50,403 nt of DNA, taken from Alphaproteobacteria bacterium UBA998. GTDB taxonomy: Bacteria > Pseudomonadota > Alphaproteobacteria > Rickettsiales > UBA998. Every line of letters starts with the position of its first letter. Position 1 is the stretch's first letter. The translations under genes and the position numbers were made by a program. The notes below the pieces were generated by a model that saw nothing but the letters and a program-made list of their open reading frames with translations, did no database searches and was not told the origin of the DNA. Where the stretch lies: positions 1 through 50,403 of the forward strand of contig DBAY01000025.1 in the NCBI GenBank assembly GCA_002291925.1. The letters run 5' to 3'. Positions 1-7,603 of the stretch are shown here, in pieces.

Positions 1-81
1 AATGGGACAATGCCGAAAATTCTTGTTGGAACACCGAAGAACAATGAAAAAACAAAGACCGAACAGCTCGTTTTGTTTTGA
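1..81 (+). CDS. 3' end of an unidentified gene, possibly cas2 (partial)
   Basis: Frame 1 is open from the left edge to TGA at 79-81 and would give the last 26 residues of a protein ending in EQLVLF. The stop codon lies inside the terminator hairpin at 54-95, a usual layout for the end of an operon. In type II-C loci the CRISPR array commonly follows cas2, so this could be the Cas2 C-terminus, but the residues seen do not identify the family. The final QLVLF resembles the beta-clamp-binding pentapeptide QL(S/D)LF, which may be chance. It may equally be a random open frame; 26 codons are weak evidence. Confidence 0.35.
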   Translation, partial: NGTMPKILVGTPKNNEKTKTEQLVLF

Positions 82-95
82 GCCATTCGGTCTTT
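54..95. terminator. Bidirectional rho-independent terminator left of the CRISPR array
   Basis: A 10-bp perfect stem pairs 54-63 (AAAGACCGAA) with 86-95 (TTCGGTCTTT), with an inner GCTC/GAGC stem (66-69/80-83) and a T-rich loop. A T-rich tract follows on the plus strand (91-103), and the minus strand has a T tract over 44-56. It can therefore stop transcription from the left (the possible cas gene) and from the right (the CRISPR array if read on the minus strand). Confidence 0.75.
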
Positions 96-127
96 TCTCT
101 TTTATTCAAGTACTTTACTAGTCGCCT

Positions 128-823
128 GTTATAGCATAGCCGTGTCGGTCGGGAAGCTATAACTGTAAACCCAACCCCGTTTTTCGATATGACGTTATAG
201 CATAGCCGTGTCGGTCGGGAAGCTATAACGCGTTGGTTGCCGAGTTATTGAAGTCGTCGGTTATAGCATAGCCGTGTCGGTCGGGAAGCTATAACGTGTC
301 TGGTTTGCTGGCTTTTTTGATTTTTGTTATAGCATAGCCGTGTCGGTCGGGAAGCTATAACTGCAATCCGCCGTAAAGTGAAAGCTGACGCGTTATAGCA
401 TAGCCGTGTCGGTCGGGAAGCTATAACTCCAGCGTAGGTTCACCTTTCTCCGGCAATGTTATAGCATAGCCGTGTCGGTCGGGAAGCTATAACTCTTGCA
501 TTAACTTCCATTCAAAAAGATGGGTTATAGCATAGCCGTGTCGGTCGGGAAGCTATAACGCCGTGGCAGTTGGGGTCGTTCATGAAGCGGTTATAGCATA
601 GCCGTGTCGGTCGGGAAGCTATAACCTAGGGGGTGCGGGTGGATCGCTTGTTGCCGTTATAGCATAGCCGTGTCGGTCGGGAAGCTATAACTGTAAAATG
701 TGGAAGGGTGGCCGGATGGAGGTTATAACATAGCCGTGTCGGTCGGGAAGCTATAACCTTGCGCTCGCTTATGCCGGAAAACGAATAGTTATAGCATAGC
801 CGTGTCGGTCGGGAAGCTATGAC
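128..823 (-). CRISPR. CRISPR array, 11 repeats of 36 bp and 10 spacers of 30 bp, type II-C-like
   Basis: Repeats start at 128, 194, 260, 326, 392, 458, 524, 590, 656, 722 and 788, an exact 66-bp period. Each begins GTTATAGC and ends GCTATAAC, an 8-bp terminal inverted repeat. The first nine are identical. The repeat at 722 has one change (GTTATAAC start) and the last, at 788, one change (GCTATGAC end). All ten spacers are 30 bp and different, and none matches elsewhere in this window by eye. Read on the minus strand the repeat starts GTTATAGCTTCCC and ends TATGCTATAAC. This parallels the Neisseria type II-C repeat, which starts GTTGTAGCTCCC and ends with the extended -10 box TGCTACAAT; here that box is TGCTATAAC. 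I infer minus-strand crRNAs, each started inside a repeat. The two degenerate repeats mark the right end as the oldest. The 96-127 AT-rich stretch would be the leader side. No cas gene or tracrRNA anti-repeat is visible in the window. Confidence 0.96.
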
Positions 824-2024
824 TTTGAAACATTCAACCGCATTACATTGGCACTTTTACTGCGTTGATCCAGCCAATCCGCATAATCCTGCATCATCTT
901 TTTGCGCTCAAGCATGTATTCGGCGCGATTATAGGCGGCTCGCACCCTGTCCTTATCCTCATGGGCAAGCTGGCGCTCGATTACGTCCGGCGGATAGCCT
1001 TTCTCGTTCAGTATCGTGCTGGCGAGGGTGCGAAAGCCGTGGCCTGTCATGCGGTTTTGATAGCCCATGCGCCTGAGAGCCATGAGTACCGTGCCATTGC
1101 TGATATGTTTGCTCTTACTGGCGGCGCTGAAAAAGATGAACTCTTTGCCGCCTGTACGTTCCTGAATGGTGCGCAGGATGGCAAGGGCTTGGCGCGAGAG
1201 AGGCACGACATGCGGGCGCTTCATCTTCATGCGTTCAGCGGGGATATGCCATTCCTCCTTTGCCCATTCGATTTCTGCCCAGCGCGCGCTAATGAGTTCG
1301 CCTGTCCGCACAAATGTGAGGGCGAGTAGCTGCATAGCATATTTTCCGAGGTCAGCAGCCCGGCTATTCATGGCATGAAAGAGATCGGGCAATTCGCTGG
1401 GATGGATACATGCATGGTGCTTTGCCTGTTTGGAAGGCAGAATATCGCGTAGGTCGGCGGCGGGGTTGTGCTGGCATAGCCCACGCTGGGCAGCGTAACG
1501 GAAGGTCTGGCTGATTATCTGTTTCATTCGCTTGGCGGTTTCTACCGTCCCGCCTTTGCCGATTTTCTCCACTACGCGAACAATATCCGGGATGGTGATC
1601 TCGGTGATGGGCAGAGCGCCGATCATCGGGAAAACATGCTGTTCCATCCGGGCTAGGCACTGGATGCGGTATTTCTCATTCATCTTTACCTGACGGTGAG
1701 CAAGGCAATCGCGGGCAATGCGCTCAAACGTATTGCTGTCCTCATAAGCCTGACGGAGCTTTTGCGCCTTCTTTTCGCGGGTGAGGTGCTTGCCTTCACT
1801 GGCCCGCGCTTTCAATTCATCACGCTTTTTGCGCGCCTCAGCCAAACTGACAGCAGGATATTTACCGAGCGAGATCATTTGCCCTTTCCCCTGATGACGG
1901 TAGCGCAATGCCATAATTTGCTTCCTGAGGGCGAGATTTCGAGGGTTAAACCTCCCCCATCCGTCATCCGGTAAAGCTTATCCTTAGGTTTCAGGTTTTT
2001 AATGGTGAGTTCCGTCAGCGCCAT
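817..2024 (-). pseudogene. P4-type tyrosine integrase, frameshifted near its start
   Basis: This is a site-specific recombinase of the P4/prophage integrase family, which inserts elements into tRNA genes. The ORF from 1914 down to 817 holds 365 residues: the end of the DUF4102-type arm domain (LGKYPAVSLAEARKKRDELK), a core-binding domain, and a catalytic domain with R203 (TFVRTGEL), HGFR at 292-295, H318 (QLAHED) and Tyr328 (RAAYNR). The true start is upstream: ATG at 2024 begins MALTELTIKNLKPKDK and runs to SPSGSKLW in another frame. Restoring one base near 1912-1917 would join SKLW to LRYRHQGKG and give about 403 residues, the family norm. It is thus a one-base deletion or a sequencing error. 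The stop TAG (819-817) lies within the last CRISPR repeat. It reads away from tRNA-Ser, the standard layout for a tRNA-integrated element. Confidence 0.9.
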
Positions 2025-2045
2025 TTTTCCCCCTTTGAGCAAAAT

Positions 2046-2069
2046 CTACTCACATTTCTACTCACATTT
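2046..2069. repeat. Tandem 12-bp repeat upstream of the integrase
   Basis: CTACTCACATTT occurs twice head to tail (2046-2057 and 2058-2069), between the integrase start and tRNA-Ser. Short direct repeats here are typical of arm-type binding sites for integrase or excisionase; that role is inferred from position only. Confidence 0.55.
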
Positions 2070-2115
2070 TGTCTGGCTGGCGCTAAATCGCATTGACGCT
2101 TACTGAACGACACAA

Positions 2116-2149
2116 CCAGAGAAACCCTATGTTTTATAGGGCATTCTGG
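2116..2149. repeat. Interrupted inverted repeat downstream of tRNA-Ser
   Basis: CCAGA (2116-2120) pairs with TCTGG (2145-2149) and CCCTAT (2125-2130) with ATAGGG (2136-2141) around a short T-rich loop. It lies about 30 bp past the 3' end of the tRNA on the minus strand, so it could end tRNA transcription or form part of the attachment and recombination region. There is no long T run on the minus strand. Confidence 0.45.
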
Positions 2150-2179
2150 CTTTTCTTTGAAGCTAATAAATGAGGGAAA

Positions 2180-2269
<90 letters not shown>

Positions 2270-2445
2270 GCAGCAAGGACTCCGCCTATAACATAAACCG
2301 CTTCAGGAACAAACTTTAAATCGTGGGCCAGAAGGAGCAGAACGACAAAGGCAAAAACATCGCCACACGATTTTTTCACAACTGTTAGTAGAATTATAAG
2401 GGCCGCTAGGAATACTGATTTTACAACTTATAAGAGAGATTAACT

Positions 2446-2943
2446 ATGCATCTTATACGTCTTGTATATGCCAGTGAAATGGCCAAACCTCTTACCGAAG
2501 CAGATATCGAAGCCATTCTCCACAGCTCGCACTGCAACAACACGAACAATTACATCACCGGATTGCTGTGTTTTAACAAACAGTATTTCATTCAATGCCT
2601 GGAGGGAGCACGGACGGAAGTGAGCCGCACCTATCAGCGCATCTCCCATGACCGCCGCCACAAAAATATACAACTCCTGCATCTCGAGGAGATTTCCGCA
2701 AGGGATTTTCCCGAATGATCGATGGGCTACATTACCATGTGCCCCCAAGCGCGCGAAATATTGAGGAAGTATACAATCCGTACACAGTTTGTGCCGTATG
2801 ACCTGCGAGGAGAGAGCACGATGGGCCTCATGCGCGACCTGGCCCTGCTCCAACGCGCTTTACACCCCATTGCCTTGGACGAAGACGCCAGTAATTTCGC
2901 CGTTGACAAACGGGGCGGGAAATCTATAGTGGCGCCTCTTTGA
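2446..2943 (+). pseudogene. BLUF blue-light sensor protein, interrupted by an in-frame TGA
   Basis: BLUF domains bind FAD and switch a hydrogen-bond network under blue light. Residues 1-90 show the fold: LIRLVYAS with the flavin Tyr at position 8, the Asn-rich NNTNNYITGLL segment, and YFIQCLEG with the key Gln at position 50. The frame then meets TGA at 2716-2718 and continues without another stop as SMGYITMCPQ... to 2943. Family members usually read F-P-E-W-S-M here, so TGA stands exactly at the conserved Trp (W91 numbering of Slr1694). Translation stopping there would lack the last beta strand. Read through, the product is 165 residues with a 70-residue helical tail of unknown use. Genes nearby use TGA as a normal stop, so a nonsense mutation or base error (TGG to TGA) is most likely. 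The gene is AT-richer than its right neighbours. SD AGAGAG precedes ATG. Confidence 0.85.
2903..2930 (+). promoter_or_regulatory. Sigma-70-type promoter for rplU-rpmA
   Basis: TTGACA (2903-2908), a 16-bp spacer and TATAGT (2925-2930) form a near-consensus promoter. It lies inside the 3' end of the BLUF frame and 37 bp before the rplU start, giving an expected start near 2937. Confidence 0.7.
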
Positions 2944-2967
2944 AAATAGAAAAATAAGGGAAATCCC

Positions 2968-3498
2968 ATGTTTGCGGTAGTTCAGACCGGTGGCAAGCAA
3001 TACCGTGTCACCACGGGCGACGTGATCCGCGTCGAAAAACTTGACGGCACAGCAGGCGACGTGATCGTCCTCGACAAGGTGCTATTCGCGTCCGGCGATG
3101 GCAAGACGGAAATGTCCGCCGACGAGCTCGGCAAGGCGCGCGTAGCCGCAGAGGTGATTGCCACCACGAAGGCCGACAAGGTCATCGTGTTCAAGAAAAA
3201 GCGCCGTCACAATTACCGCCGCAAGAACGGTCACCGCCAGTGGCAGACTATCCTGCGCATCAGTGACATCGCCCTCGATGGCAACGTGAAGACTGCCGCC
3301 ACCGCCAAGCCGGCGAAAAAAGCAGCTGCCCCGGCGACCGAAGCTGCGGAAAAGCCCGCCGCCGAGAAGAAAGCCGCCGCGCCGAAGAAGACGGAAGCGT
3401 CCGAAACCAAAGCCAAGGCCGCGGCCAAGAAAGCCGCCCCCAAGGCGGAAAGCGCGGCAAAAGCCGCCAAGCCGAAGGCCAAGAAAGAAGAGAAATAG
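2968..3498 (+). CDS. rplU: 50S ribosomal protein L21 with Ala/Lys-rich tail
   Basis: L21 binds 23S rRNA in the large subunit. The first 105 or so residues are the conserved domain, starting MFAVVQTGGKQYRV and including KKKRRHNYRRKNGHRQ. Residues from about 108 to 176 form a low-complexity tail of Ala, Lys, Pro and Glu. Such tails are common on alphaproteobacterial L21 and are probably disordered and RNA-binding. The start is supported by AAGGGA upstream of ATG. rpmA follows 10 bp later in the usual rplU-rpmA operon. Confidence 0.98.
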   Translation: MFAVVQTGGKQYRVTTGDVIRVEKLDGTAGDVIVLDKVLFASGDGKTEMSADELGKARVAAEVIATTKADKVIVFKKKRRHNYRRKNGHRQWQTILRISDIALDGNVKTAATAKPAKKAAAPATEAAEKPAAEKKAAAPKKTEASETKAKAAAKKAAPKAESAAKAAKPKAKKEEK

Positions 3499-3508
3499 GA
3501 GTTAAGTC

Positions 3509-3766
3509 ATGGCACATAAGAAAGCCGGTGGTAGTTCCCGCAACGGCCGCGATTCCGCGGGCCGTCGCCTGGGCGTGAAAAAGTTTGGCGGCGAGCAGGT
3601 GCTGGCCGGCAACATCCTCGTCCGCCAGCGCGGCACGAAATTCTTCGCCGGTGACAATGTCGGCATGGGCAAGGACCACACGCTCTTCGCCACCGCCGAA
3701 GGCAACGTGGTGTTCCGCGAGCGCGCCAAGGGCCGCACTTACGTGTCGGTGGTGCCGGCGCAGTAA
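3509..3766 (+). CDS. rpmA: 50S ribosomal protein L27
   Basis: L27 reaches the peptidyl-transferase centre with its N-terminus. The 85-residue product starts MAHKKAGGSSRNGRDSAGRR, the family signature, and continues with GVKKFGGE and RQRGTKF. There is no cleavable N-terminal extension of the Firmicutes kind. TAGGAG precedes the start, right after the rplU stop. A strong terminator follows at 3788-3812. Confidence 0.98.
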   Translation: MAHKKAGGSSRNGRDSAGRRLGVKKFGGEQVLAGNILVRQRGTKFFAGDNVGMGKDHTLFATAEGNVVFRERAKGRTYVSVVPAQ

Positions 3767-3787
3767 GGCATCTTAAAGCATACAAGA

Positions 3788-3812
3788 AAAAGGCGCCCTT
3801 GCGGCGCCTTTT
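3788..3812. terminator. Bidirectional rho-independent terminator after rpmA
   Basis: AAAAGGCGCC (3788-3797), a 5-nt loop and GGCGCCTTTT (3803-3812) form a perfect 10-bp stem with T tracts on both strands. It separates rpmA (plus) from the convergent unknown gene ending at 3829 (minus). Confidence 0.9.
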
Positions 3813-3828
3813 CTGTTGGTGGGGTTCT

Positions 3829-4782
3829 CTAGCGCACCGGGTGACCGGGGTCGGGGAAATCGCCCGCCCCCTTGCCCCGCGCGTTGGCACGCAGGCGTTC
3901 CCATTCCACCACGGTTTCACCATTTACCCGGGTGGCAGGCACCTCGGTCTCTGGCGCCTCACGGAACGCTGCGAGGGTCGCCCGCATATCCTGCATGACG
4001 GGCCCCATAAACGCCAGATGCCCCTCGGACGTCGCGAACAGGCGCATGACCTGCCGCAGTACATCGCCTTTCAGGCGCACTTGGTTGAGCGGCTCGCCAT
4101 TGCCCGGCTGCACGCGAAAACCGAATTGCTGCAAAGTGCGCGCCAGGGGTACAGCAAGTTGTTCATCTACGACCTGAAACACCAGATCGTTATGCCGTCC
4201 GTCACCTCCCACAAATTCCACGTCGGAACTTTTCAGGCCCAGGGCGGATAGCATCTGCCGCATGGGCTCCCTGCCCTCCTGCCCCACATCCTTGAGCATG
4301 ATATATCCTTCCACCGCGAGTCCGTTATGGCGGGAGGCATGGTTGAGAGCGTCATTGCGTTGAAACACGGCGCGCCGCAACTGCTGCACCAGATATTGCA
4401 TATCCGCCCCGCACGGCTCCTTAGCATCCGGGCCCGGTGCCTCCAGAAGGCCCTGCAGACGGGCCAACCCGTGCTCATTGAGGTAAAACTCGCACTCACC
4501 CCCGGGGCGAGGGCTGGAACCTACCGAAAGAAAATGACGGGCTTCAATGCCGGAGTTGCAGAGTGCCTCTGTCACCACATTGCGCACCGGCGCCGCCACC
4601 CCCTGCAACCGTACGCGGTAACTGGTCTCCTTGCGGGAATAGTCCGTCACCCGTTCGATGGCCACCGTGGGGGCAGAAACCGCCGGCAAGGAGGGAATCT
4701 GTGCCAGCCGCAACATGACTTCCAGCGCGATGCGGGCACCCTCGCGGTGCAAACCTTCGCGGGATTCCTCGAATTTTGACAT
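3829..4782 (-). CDS. Hypothetical protein, 317 residues, unrecognised
   Basis: The product starts MSKFEESREGLHREGARIAL; an alternative ATG lies 11 codons upstream at 4815. It is soluble, with no signal peptide or membrane segment. The sequence suggests repeated alpha/beta units: two stretches, near residues 45-110 and 170-235, share a pattern of a short strand, a recognition-like helix and a phrase such as GIEARHF or GFRVQPG. The C-terminus is rich in Arg, Gly and Pro. I do not recognise the family. It is convergent with rpmA and divergent from obgE, with about 95 bp between them. Codon use and GC match the neighbouring core genes, so it looks resident rather than recently acquired. Confidence 0.75.
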   Translation of the reverse strand: MSKFEESREGLHREGARIALEVMLRLAQIPSLPAVSAPTVAIERVTDYSRKETSYRVRLQGVAAPVRNVVTEALCNSGIEARHFLSVGSSPRPGGECEFYLNEHGLARLQGLLEAPGPDAKEPCGADMQYLVQQLRRAVFQRNDALNHASRHNGLAVEGYIMLKDVGQEGREPMRQMLSALGLKSSDVEFVGGDGRHNDLVFQVVDEQLAVPLARTLQQFGFRVQPGNGEPLNQVRLKGDVLRQVMRLFATSEGHLAFMGPVMQDMRATLAAFREAPETEVPATRVNGETVVEWERLRANARGKGAGDFPDPGHPVR

Positions 4783-4876
4783 GAATCGGCCCTCATCCGC
4801 GTTGCGCGCTGTCAAGAAAGCCTATAACACTCAGGCGGAGCGGGACATGCCCGAAGTATGAATTTTTCGTGACGCC

Positions 4877-5947
4877 ATGCAATTCATCGACGAGGCCAAG
4901 ATTTACCTGAAAGCCGGCAATGGCGGGGCGGGCGCGGTGAGCTTCCGGCGGGAGAAGTTCATCCCCATGGGCGGACCGGACGGCGGCAATGGCGGGCGCG
5001 GCGGCAGCATCATCGCGCGCGCAGTGGGCAGCCTCAACACGCTGATCGATTTCCGCTACCAGCAGCATTTCAAGGCGCGCATCGGCATGCATGGCAGCGG
5101 CCGCCAGCGCGCCGGGGAAGCCGCCGAGGACATTATCATCCAAGTGCCCGTCGGCACGCAGATCTTCGAGGAGGACGGCGAGACGCTGATCGCCGATTTC
5201 ACCCGCGAGGGCGACGAGGTGGTGCTGGCCAAGGGCGGTATGGGCGGCCTCGGCAACATGAATTTCAAGAGCTCCACCAACCAAGCCCCGCGCTATGCCC
5301 AGCCGGGCACGGAAGGCGAGGAGCGCTGGGTATGGCTGCGCCTGAAGCTGCTCTGCGACGCCGGGTTACTCGGGCTGCCAAACGCGGGTAAATCGACGTT
5401 CCTCGCCGCCACCTCCCGCGCCAAGCCGAAGATCGCCGACTACCCCTTCACCACGCTGAAGCCGCAACTGGGTGTGGTGCACGTGAATGACCGCGAATTC
5501 GTGCTGGCCGACATCCCCGGCCTCATCGAGGGCGCGCATGAGGGCGCGGGCCTTGGCACACGCTTCCTGAAACATATCGAGCGCTGCCGGGTGCTGCTGC
5601 ACCTCATTGACGGCACGCAGGAGGATGTGGCCGGCGCCTACCGCACCATCCGCCATGAGCTGGAATCCTACAGCACGTTGCTGGCCGACAAGACGGAAAT
5701 CATCGCGCTCAACAAGATCGATGCGCTGAGCGAGGAAGAGGTCACCGAGCGCCGCGCCGCCCTCGCCGAGGCCGCGGGCCGCCCCGTCCATGCCATCTCC
5801 GGCGCCACCGGCATGCATCTGGAGCCCCTGCTGCGCGACCTGCTCGCCATCATCGACGAAGCCCGCGCCGCCGAAGCGCCCGCGCCTGACGACGACCCTT
5901 TCAGCCTTCCCGACGCCAATGACCTTCCTGCCCCCGCCGCTGAGTGA
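4877..5947 (+). CDS. obgE: Obg family GTPase (CgtA)
   Basis: This essential GTPase is associated with the large ribosomal subunit and couples ribosome maturation to growth. Residues 1-158 are the glycine-rich Obg fold (MQFIDEAKIYLKAGNGGAGA, GGPDGGNGGRGG). The G domain follows with G1 GLPNAGKS at 166-173, G2 FTT near 191, G3 DIPGLIEG at 212-219 and G4 NKID. The C-terminus is a short acidic and proline-rich tail, not a full OCT domain. Length (356) is normal for alphaproteobacteria. It overlaps the proB start by 29 bp, so the two are translationally linked. Confidence 0.97.
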   Translation: MQFIDEAKIYLKAGNGGAGAVSFRREKFIPMGGPDGGNGGRGGSIIARAVGSLNTLIDFRYQQHFKARIGMHGSGRQRAGEAAEDIIIQVPVGTQIFEEDGETLIADFTREGDEVVLAKGGMGGLGNMNFKSSTNQAPRYAQPGTEGEERWVWLRLKLLCDAGLLGLPNAGKSTFLAATSRAKPKIADYPFTTLKPQLGVVHVNDREFVLADIPGLIEGAHEGAGLGTRFLKHIERCRVLLHLIDGTQEDVAGAYRTIRHELESYSTLLADKTEIIALNKIDALSEEEVTERRAALAEAAGRPVHAISGATGMHLEPLLRDLLAIIDEARAAEAPAPDDDPFSLPDANDLPAPAAE

Positions 5948-7043
5948 CGCACGCCGCCTGGTGCTGAAAACCGGATCCTCGCTGGTCATCGACGGGGCGA
6001 CAGGGGAGACGCGCGCGGGCTGGATGGCCTCGCTCGCCGCCGACGTGGCGCGGCTGCAGCAGGAAGGCCGTCAGGTGATTCTGGTGTCCTCTGGCGCCGT
6101 GGCACTGGGGCGGCGGACGCTCGGCCTGCGCGGCAAGCCGAAGCTGGAGGAAAAGCAGGCCCTCGCCGCCTGCGGGCAGCCGCTGCTGATGCAGGCATGG
6201 AGCGAGGCCTTCGCGGCCCAGGGACTGCGGGTAGCGCAACTGCTGCTGACGCTCGATGACAGCGAGCATCGCCGCCGCTACCTCAACGCCCGCGCCACGC
6301 TGGAGACGCTGCTGGCCCACCGTGTGGTGCCCATCATCAACGAAAATGACACCGTCGCCACCGCCGAGCTGCGCGTCGGCGACAATGACCGCCTCGCCGC
6401 CCGCGTTGCCCAGATGAGCGGCGCCGACCTGCTGGTGCTGCTCTCCGATGTGGACGGGCTCTACACCGCCAACCCGGCCACCGACCCGAAGGCGCAGCAT
6501 ATCCCGCTGGTGGAGCAGATCACCGACACGGTGCGCCATTTTGCCGCGCCCCCAAGCAGCGAGGTCGGCACCGGCGGCATGGTGACCAAGATCATGGCCG
6601 CTGACCTGGCGCTTTCCGCCGGGTGTCACACGCTGCTGACGCTGGGCACGCCGGCGCATCCCCTCGCCCGGCTGGCCGAGGACGGCGCGCGCAGCACTTG
6701 GTTCATGGCCACCACCACCCCCCGCCGCGCCCGCAAGGACTGGATCGCGGGCAGCCTGGCGCCGCAGGGCGAGCTGCGGGTGGATGGCGGCGCGGCCACG
6801 GCCCTGCGCTCCGGCAACAGCCTGCTGCCCGCCGGGGTGACGTCCGTCTCCGGCGAATTTCAGCGCGGTGATGCCGTGCTGGTGCTGGATGAAGCCGGGC
6901 ACGTGCTGGCGAAAGGCCTGTCTGCCTACAACTCCGAGGATGCACGCCGCATCGCCGGGCGCAAATCCGGCCAGATCGAGGACATCCTCGGCTTCAAGGG
7001 CCGCGACGAGATGATCCACCGCGACGATCTAGTGCTTCTTTAA
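5919..7043 (+). CDS. proB: Glutamate 5-kinase
   Basis: It phosphorylates glutamate in the first step of proline synthesis. The chosen ATG at 5919 lies within the end of obgE and gives MTFLPPPLSDARRLVLKTGSS; the length of 374 residues fits the family. The amino-acid kinase domain contains VLVSSGAVALGRR-like and INENDTV motifs, with LLSDVDGLYTANP and GTGGMVTKI further on. Residues after about 275 form a PUA domain (GELRVDGGAATAL ... GRKSGQIEDILGF). Its partner proA lies about 17 kb away on the other strand, whereas many alphaproteobacteria have proB-proA together. Confidence 0.96.
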   Translation: MTFLPPPLSDARRLVLKTGSSLVIDGATGETRAGWMASLAADVARLQQEGRQVILVSSGAVALGRRTLGLRGKPKLEEKQALAACGQPLLMQAWSEAFAAQGLRVAQLLLTLDDSEHRRRYLNARATLETLLAHRVVPIINENDTVATAELRVGDNDRLAARVAQMSGADLLVLLSDVDGLYTANPATDPKAQHIPLVEQITDTVRHFAAPPSSEVGTGGMVTKIMAADLALSAGCHTLLTLGTPAHPLARLAEDGARSTWFMATTTPRRARKDWIAGSLAPQGELRVDGGAATALRSGNSLLPAGVTSVSGEFQRGDAVLVLDEAGHVLAKGLSAYNSEDARRIAGRKSGQIEDILGFKGRDEMIHRDDLVLL

Positions 7044-7096
7044 GGATTTGTTGAGAGTTTTCAGCGATTCTTAAATTATTTACCAGAAGCAACCTG

Positions 7097-7603
7097 ATGG
7101 ATGCGGCAACCGACGGCGTCATCGACTTTACCGGCACCCCCGAGCACGCGTTTGCAGGGAAATTCATCCCCGACGAAGCGCAGCAGGCCCTCGTCCATCT
7201 TTTTCTTGCAGCAAAAGAGCCTCGCGACGATTTGCGCAAGACGCATTTCCGGCGGGCGGACAGCCATTTGCAGGATTATGAGAACTCTCTGGATGGCCTT
7301 GAGCAGGAAGCAGAAGCCGGCAAACGCCGTCCGCTGCATCCCAGCTACCGCGCGCTTCTCGGCCTGATCGCCCATCACATGTCTGCTCTTGAGGATCCGC
7401 AAGCAGAGGCCGCCGATAAGAAAGAAGCGTTGAGTCGCTTATTGCCGCTCTACGTACACGGCGCGCAGGAGCGTGGCCAGCCGATTGAACCAGCACTGGT
7501 GGAGGCCGCCGTGCAGGCCTTGCACGGCCATGCGTTTAGGGTGCGCCGCGCGGGACAGCCGGCGGAGACCCTTCAGAAAGATAGCTTCGGCTACCGCCGG
7601 TAA
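7097..7603 (+). CDS. Hypothetical protein, 168 residues
   Basis: The product starts MDAATDGVIDFTGTPEHAFA. It is soluble and mostly helical by composition, rich in Ala, Glu, Leu and His, with no signal peptide or Cys motif. I recognise no domain. It lies 53 bp after proB and overlaps the convergent panB end by 13 bp. The upstream gap is AT-rich with a TTGAGA box at 7051, so it may have its own promoter. Confidence 0.65.
   Translation: MDAATDGVIDFTGTPEHAFAGKFIPDEAQQALVHLFLAAKEPRDDLRKTHFRRADSHLQDYENSLDGLEQEAEAGKRRPLHPSYRALLGLIAHHMSALEDPQAEAADKKEALSRLLPLYVHGAQERGQPIEPALVEAAVQALHGHAFRVRRAGQPAETLQKDSFGYRR

Noticed and set aside
128..823. Array as an integron cassette array or a satellite repeat
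   Set aside because: The 66-bp period is exact, spacers are all 30 bp and all different, and there are no cassette genes or attC sites; this is a CRISPR array.
849..866. Second sigma-54-like site TGGCACTTTTACTGC in the integrase
   Set aside because: The -12 element and spacing do not fit the consensus, and it lies inside coding sequence with no gene downstream in that direction.
2716..2718. UGA read as tryptophan by a changed genetic code
   Set aside because: UGA ends many intact genes here (obgE, lptF, ribBX and others) with correct family length, so genome-wide recoding is excluded.
2440..2853. Minus-strand open frame over the BLUF gene
   Set aside because: It is the shadow of a clear BLUF coding sequence on the plus strand and has no family features.
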